Shown here piece by piece: positions 23,411 through 27,433 of a stretch of DNA of 27,433 nt. Position 1 is the first letter of the stretch. Each line of letters begins with the position of its first letter. The notes beneath the pieces are model-generated. The model did no database searches and was not told the origin of the DNA. It was given only the letters and a program-made list of their open reading frames with translations. This stretch comes from JAAYDK01 sp964543935 (lineage in GTDB: Bacteria > Spirochaetota > Spirochaetia > Sphaerochaetales > Sphaerochaetaceae). The translations under genes were made by a program, and so were the position numbers. Location: contig CAZJAK010000028.1 in NCBI GenBank assembly GCA_964543935.1, forward strand, positions 1 through 27,433, given 5' to 3'.

Positions 23411-25340
23411 TCTTCTTGGCGAAACCTGGATTCTTAAACTTGCCTTTTGGATTTGAACGTGGGTAGGAAGGAACGTACGGTTCCCTCATGTAACCGCCAC
23501 GGTCGCGCCGTTCATAGCGCTCGTCTCGGTCCCGGTACGGATTCTCGCGTGGGCGTTCTTCGTAGCGTCGTTCGCGATCTTCATTGGCATAGGGCCGTTC
23601 CCCCTCTCGCCTTGATTGGCGGTAACTGGTCAGGTGTTTGCCGTTCGGATTGTCGGGCCTCGCTTTGGTGACCAACGGCTTGCCTTCGGGCGAGACATCG
23701 GTGAAAGCCTCCAAGATCATCCTGGCCGCCGGTGCCGGGGCAGTGACGAACGAAAAATCCTCATGGACTTCGACTTCGTTGATCTCGCGATCACGCACAT
23801 GGGCATGCTCGATGATGTAATCGACTAACATCCGCTTGGTCATGCCGGCGCTGCGGCCTTTGGCGATGAACAAACGAACCGGACCCCAATCGGAATTGTC
23901 CGCTTGCTCGCGTCGCGGTGCTCTGGTCCGTTCAACTGGTTGGTCAAAGCGTTCGTCTTGATACTCCCTGGCACTCCTGCGGTCCCGTTTTAAACGACCT
24001 CGTTCAGGTTCCATGACATCGATTGGCTTGTACAGGCTCGCGTCAAGGATTTTTCCATAACGATGCGCCAAGATGGTCGAGATGACCTTGACGGCGTTGC
24101 GGCCTTCCAAGAGATCGCGGGCCACCGTCTCGAATTGCTCGTGTTCCTGCTCTTGGTCCATCATTGAGGAAATCTGAGCGATGAGCCGCAACCGTTTGGC
24201 TTCGACAACAGTGCGGGCATCGGGGATCCTTTCTTGGCGGATGTCGCTTTTCACCATCCTGCGGATATAGGTGAAACGGCGCATCTCCGAAGGAGTCACG
24301 AAGGTGATGGCGGTACCCATCTTGCCGGCCCGGCCGGTGCGGCCGATACGGTGGATGTAGGTGTCGGGGTTCTGCGGGATGTTGTAGTTGACCACATGGC
24401 TGAGGTCTTGCACGTCGATGCCACGGGCGGCCACATCGGTGGCTACCACGATGGTGATGCGCTTCTCCCTCAATTTGTGAAGGATCAACTCACGCTGTTT
24501 CTGAGCCAAGTCGCCGTGGATCACCTCGGCGTTGTAGCCACGGTCGATCAGGTCTCGACCGACCTCGTCGCTCTGCATCTTGGTCCGACAGAACACCAGG
24601 CCGTAGAAGTCGGGAGCCAAGTCGATGATGCGGCACAAAGCCTCGGTCTTGTCCCCCTCGCGGATTTCGTAGAACAACTGATCGGTCAGGGCCGGGGTGC
24701 GGTTCTTGTCCTCGGTTTTGACGACCCGGTAGTCCTTCATGAACTTTTCAGCCAGCGAAAGAATCGGGGCTGGCATGGTGGCCGAGAACAACAGCATGCG
24801 CTTCTCGGCCGGGGCATTGCTCAGGATCTCCTCGACATCCTCGATGAATCCCATGTCGAGCATCTCGTCGGCTTCATCGAGCACGAGGAATTTCAGATGG
24901 GACAAGTCGAGCGTTTTGCGGTTGAGATGGTCGATCACCCGGCCCGGGGTTCCCACCACCACATGGACACCGCTGCGCAAGCGGCGCAACTGCAACTCCA
25001 TCGACGACCCACCATACACCGGCAGGATCGAAAGTCCCCGGTCCCCTTGCAGCGAGTCGATCTCGGTGGCCACCTGCATGGCCAACTCGCGGGTGGGCGA
25101 GAGGATCAACGCCTGTACATGGCGTACGTCGTGCTCAACGATTTCCAATATCGGGAGGCCGAAGGCGGCCGTTTTTCCGGTTCCGGTCTGGGCTTGGCCG
25201 ACAACGTCGGCTGCTTCTTTAAGCAGCAGTGGAATGCACTGAGCCTGAATCTCGGTGGGCTCTTCGAATCCTTTCTCTGCCAAGGCGGCGAGCGTACGGT
25301 CCGAAAGACCGAGCGCCGCAAATTTTTCCAATTGTTGCAT
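23397..25340 (-). CDS. deaD: DEAD-box ATP-dependent RNA helicase (DeaD/CsdA type)
   Basis: A 647-residue RNA helicase. In order: Q motif (GFEEPTEIQ, 24-32), motif I AQTGTGKT (50-57), Ia PTRELA (82-87), Ib TPGR (131-134), II DEAD (155-158), III SAT (186-188), then ARGID and HRIGRTGR in the second RecA domain. A DbpA/CsdA-type RNA-binding domain follows (about 475-545, around GPVRLFIAKGRSAGMTKRMLVDYI). The tail of about 100 residues is very rich in Arg, Glu and Tyr and ends in KKKKGR. It remodels RNA, probably in ribosome assembly, mRNA decay or cold adaptation. AGGAG lies 5 bases before the ATG at 25340; starts at 25367 or 25379 are in frame but lack such a site. Confidence 0.94.
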   Translation of the reverse strand: MQQLEKFAALGLSDRTLAALAEKGFEEPTEIQAQCIPLLLKEAADVVGQAQTGTGKTAAFGLPILEIVEHDVRHVQALILSPTRELAMQVATEIDSLQGDRGLSILPVYGGSSMELQLRRLRSGVHVVVGTPGRVIDHLNRKTLDLSHLKFLVLDEADEMLDMGFIEDVEEILSNAPAEKRMLLFSATMPAPILSLAEKFMKDYRVVKTEDKNRTPALTDQLFYEIREGDKTEALCRIIDLAPDFYGLVFCRTKMQSDEVGRDLIDRGYNAEVIHGDLAQKQRELILHKLREKRITIVVATDVAARGIDVQDLSHVVNYNIPQNPDTYIHRIGRTGRAGKMGTAITFVTPSEMRRFTYIRRMVKSDIRQERIPDARTVVEAKRLRLIAQISSMMDQEQEHEQFETVARDLLEGRNAVKVISTILAHRYGKILDASLYKPIDVMEPERGRLKRDRRSAREYQDERFDQPVERTRAPRREQADNSDWGPVRLFIAKGRSAGMTKRMLVDYIIEHAHVRDREINEVEVHEDFSFVTAPAPAARMILEAFTDVSPEGKPLVTKARPDNPNGKHLTSYRQSRREGERPYANEDRERRYEERPRENPYRDRDERYERRDRGGYMREPYVPSYPRSNPKGKFKNPGFAKKKKGR

Positions 25341-25380
25341 GCTTCTCCTATTTGTGTCCGCTTCCATGATTTGCTTCATG

Positions 25381-25415
25381 CTTCGGTGACGACGGTACTC
25401 TATACGATACCGAAG
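25381..25415. repeat. Inverted repeat in the helicase upstream region
   Basis: CTTCGGT (25381-25387) and ACCGAAG (25409-25415) are perfect 7-base inverted copies 21 bases apart, with GGTA/TACC (25394-25397, 25408-25411) as an alternative inner pair. The pair lies between the helicase and the divergent zinc-ribbon gene. It could be an operator or, if transcribed leftwards, a hairpin in the helicase leader. Confidence 0.4.
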
Positions 25416-25510
25416 GATGTTGCAAGGGTTAAGCAAGCTTCATCGCTATGGTCGATCCGATTTCGAAGCGGATGAAGGTTGTTCGGCATCTATTGGACAG
25501 GAGGAGCATC

Positions 25511-25888
25511 ATGGAAAACGAAGTGTTGCGGCATTGCCCGAACCCGCATTGTCCGAATCATGATGAATCGAAGGTGGCCAGAGGGGATTGGTATCGTCCA
25601 CATGGCTGGTACGCTTGCCCGAGCGATCCGGACCGACATATCAGGCGTTACCGTTGCGCCACTTGCGGAAAAACGTTCAGCGAAACCTACTTCACCCGCT
25701 CTTGGCACCTGCAGCGCAAGGACATCGACGATGTCGAATTGCTGTTCGAATGGTGCAAGGGTTCGGCGACCTCCTCATTGGCAAAATTGTTCAAATGCTC
25801 GAACAAGACGATCGCCACCCGCATCGAGCGGATGCAAGAACTGGCCCGTCAGAAGGACGTGGTCTTCGACTTGGCCCAACCGTCGTGA
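25511..25888 (+). CDS. Orphan InsA-like zinc-ribbon / helix-turn-helix protein
   Basis: A 125-residue protein. The first half has cysteines in CPNPHCPNH and then C-P near residue 37 and the ribbon core RYRCATCGKTFSETYF, similar to the zinc-binding part of IS1 InsA-type and related transposase N-termini. The second half has a predicted helix-turn-helix, SSLAKLFKCSNKTIATRIERM. GGACAGGAGGAG precedes the ATG at 25511. There is no transposase catalytic domain, no second reading frame of an IS1-like element and no evident terminal repeats, so it is either a domesticated DNA-binding protein or an insertion-sequence remnant. Its stop codon directly abuts the stop of the convergent DUF2804 gene. The function is not known to me. 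Confidence 0.75.
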   Translation: MENEVLRHCPNPHCPNHDESKVARGDWYRPHGWYACPSDPDRHIRRYRCATCGKTFSETYFTRSWHLQRKDIDDVELLFEWCKGSATSSLAKLFKCSNKTIATRIERMQELARQKDVVFDLAQPS

Positions 25889-26926
25889 TCAATAGCGGTT
25901 GTAGACGTCCTCGGCAAATCCATAGACATCCTTGAGGATGATTTCTTTCCCATCGTCAAGGACGGCTTTGCCGCTGAATGTCCCAAAGACTTGGTGCTGG
26001 ACGGTTTTGACCAATACCAGGTTCATCGAGCTGAAACGGTCGACAATCGGTCTGAAATCCATTTCAAACCGGCCATCGTTGCTGGTGAATGTCCACGGAT
26101 CGCAGTAACCGCTGGCAGGTATGTTGAAGGTTACTTGGTCGAGCTTATGGATCTTGCCACCGTAGAATAGAGCGTTTTCGCTAGCCGGGCTGCGGTCGCT
26201 GAAACCATAGCCGATGTTGAAGCCGAACGGGACACCATCGACCGTGGTCGACAACGAACCCCAATACCAACGGTTGGTATAAGTCCAGCGACCCCGGCCC
26301 CAATCGAGCACGGTGTATGAATCGTTTGCTTTGACTTCAACATCCCGTTTGCCCAAACGGACAATCCCTTCTGTCGGCATGCAGTTGACCTTTTCGTTCA
26401 AATAGAAGGCCTTGCGGTTTTCGGCCCAGCTGGTGGCGATATTGATACTCTCTGTGTTGGGATCCTGATGCACGGTGAGGTCTGCATCGAGCCCGACCGA
26501 ACCGTCGGGGAGCACCATGTCGGGTGCTGCAACCAACAGGCGCCGTTTCGTGTCTTTTCGGCTGAACGCCAACCGAAGTCGCTCGTTGGCCCAGGCGATG
26601 CTATAATCGCCCGAATCAGGCTTGAGGCCCACCTTGCCCAACGGCAACAGCTGCAAAGCATCGACTTGGACCGCTTTCTTATTGGTGAGGTCGATGAATG
26701 CCAATGCAAACATCCCGGCATAGCCCAAGTCGCTGATCGTGGCCGCCAGGCAGAAGTGCCCGCCATGGGACATCACGGCATAATAATCCCATTCTTTCAT
26801 GCGTAAAGCCGAGGCGTGGATGTCCCTGCGGTTGTACAACCACAACGGTCGGCGAGCCCAACCCTCCTCGACGATGCGGCCATGGCGATCCAACAACGGT
26901 TGTTCCTTCACCACTTCGTGCTGCAT
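25889..26926 (-). CDS. DUF2804 domain-containing protein
   Basis: A 345-residue protein matching the DUF2804 family throughout. It opens QPLLDRHGRIVEEGWARRPLWLYNR and has the central motifs YTVLDWGRGRWTYTNRWYWG and GFNIGYGFSDRSPASENALFY, rich in aromatic residues. There is no signal peptide or membrane helix, so it is probably cytoplasmic. The family is widespread in bacteria and fungi but has no known activity; the fold is predicted to resemble lipocalin-like hydroxyneurosporene-synthase/AttH proteins, which I give only as a suggestion. AAGGAGG lies just before the ATG at 26926 and decides this start over one at 26968. It follows the aldo/keto reductase gene after 25 bases, so the two probably form an operon. 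Confidence 0.9.
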   Translation of the reverse strand: MQHEVVKEQPLLDRHGRIVEEGWARRPLWLYNRRDIHASALRMKEWDYYAVMSHGGHFCLAATISDLGYAGMFALAFIDLTNKKAVQVDALQLLPLGKVGLKPDSGDYSIAWANERLRLAFSRKDTKRRLLVAAPDMVLPDGSVGLDADLTVHQDPNTESINIATSWAENRKAFYLNEKVNCMPTEGIVRLGKRDVEVKANDSYTVLDWGRGRWTYTNRWYWGSLSTTVDGVPFGFNIGYGFSDRSPASENALFYGGKIHKLDQVTFNIPASGYCDPWTFTSNDGRFEMDFRPIVDRFSSMNLVLVKTVQHQVFGTFSGKAVLDDGKEIILKDVYGFAEDVYNRY

Positions 26927-26951
26927 ATCCCCCTCCTTGGCAATGTGGTCG

Positions 26952-27433
26952 TCACTGTGCTCCTTCAACTAAAAACCGACGTTGATCCTGATCCAGTCTC
27001 AGATCGCTGGCAATCAGCGTGTCTTCCAATTGCGCCGGGGTCGAGCAACCGACGATGGCGACCGACGGGAACGGGCTGCTTGTCACGTACGAGACCACCA
27101 GCGGGGCGACCGCAATGGAGTTCTCTGCCGACAGCCGGCGCACCCGTTCGATGCGTTTTCGGTTCTCATCGTTTAAAAAGCGCCGTCGAATCTTTTCGTT
27201 CAAGTGCTCTTCACCCTGTTCGATCGCTTTGGTGAACATGCCCTTAGCTTGTGACGAGAATGCGAATACCGCCACATCGTGGGCAGCATACCATGAGAGT
27301 GAAGGGTCATCCATGCAGACGATGGTCGGATCGCCCATGCTCTCACTGGTGGCCCAAGCGAGGCTCCACTGGATTTGGGAAGCGCAAAATTGCCGCAGGT
27401 TGCGGCGCTTGGCATAGGCGTTGGCTGCTTCGA
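26952..27433 (-). CDS. Aldo/keto reductase, C-terminal part (cut by window edge)
   Basis: The last 159 residues of an aldo/keto reductase-like protein; the 5' part lies beyond position 27433. The visible part runs from AANAYAKRRNLRQFCASQIQWSL, which is the family's dehydrogenase-barrel strand region, through VAVFAFSSQAKGMF to SVAIVGCSTPAQLEDTLIASDLRL, the NADP-binding C-terminal region. Such enzymes reduce aldehydes or ketones or oxidise sugars with NADP(H). Catalytic Asp, Tyr and Lys lie in the missing part, so activity cannot be checked. It runs into the DUF2804 gene 25 bases downstream. Confidence 0.85.
   Translation of the reverse strand, partial: EAANAYAKRRNLRQFCASQIQWSLAWATSESMGDPTIVCMDDPSLSWYAAHDVAVFAFSSQAKGMFTKAIEQGEEHLNEKIRRRFLNDENRKRIERVRRLSAENSIAVAPLVVSYVTSSPFPSVAIVGCSTPAQLEDTLIASDLRLDQDQRRFLVEGAQ

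Noticed and set aside
24234..25475. A 413-codon open frame on the plus strand
   Set aside because: It lies wholly opposite the DEAD-box helicase and its upstream region; the helicase strand carries all conserved motifs, and this frame has no RBS or family features.
25441..25890. Insertion sequence carrying the InsA-like protein
   Set aside because: No terminal inverted repeats, target duplication or catalytic transposase domain could be seen around the gene.

Overview
The window is dense bacterial DNA: 19 genes and short intergenic gaps, with Shine-Dalgarno sequences of the AGGAGG type and sigma-70-like promoters. I see no tRNA, rRNA, CRISPR array or intact mobile element. The gene mix (RbsABC-type sugar importers, an MMPL exporter, a GT4/GT28 glycolipid pair, AmmeMemoRadiSam genes, an H-cluster protein) fits a fermentative anaerobe. 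My tentative guess is a Spirochaetota/Sphaerochaeta-like organism, but nothing here proves the phylum.

Left part (1-7.6 kb): a DeoR-family repressor and a small secreted beta-sandwich protein are read leftwards. Divergent from them is a five-gene catabolic operon: Gfo/Idh/MocA oxidoreductase, TIM-barrel isomerase/epimerase, sugar ABC ATPase, permease and periplasmic binding protein. It ends at a clear intrinsic terminator. The substrate is not evident; a sugar, polyol or keto-sugar derivative is most likely.

Middle part (7.6-15 kb): a promoter drives the complete AmmeMemoRadiSam set (Memo-like, AMMECR1-like, radical SAM), followed by an [FeFe]-hydrogenase-like H-cluster protein. Convergent to this are two tandem paralogous secreted proteins with a shared promoter-proximal motif. 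One of them has an ATC codon where a start codon would be expected. An MFS transporter then follows, apparently on a leaderless transcript.

Right part (15-27.4 kb): a cell-envelope block holds a GT4 diacylglycerol-glucosyltransferase-like enzyme, a GT28/MGDG-synthase-like enzyme behind a leader with nested inverted repeats, a convergent MMPL lipid exporter, and a tightly coupled trio of polysaccharide pyruvyl transferase, FrhB-like iron-sulfur protein and flippase-like membrane protein. A bidirectional terminator separates these from a DEAD-box RNA helicase. The window closes with an orphan InsA-like zinc-ribbon/HTH protein, a DUF2804 protein and the C-terminal part of an aldo/keto reductase cut by the window edge.
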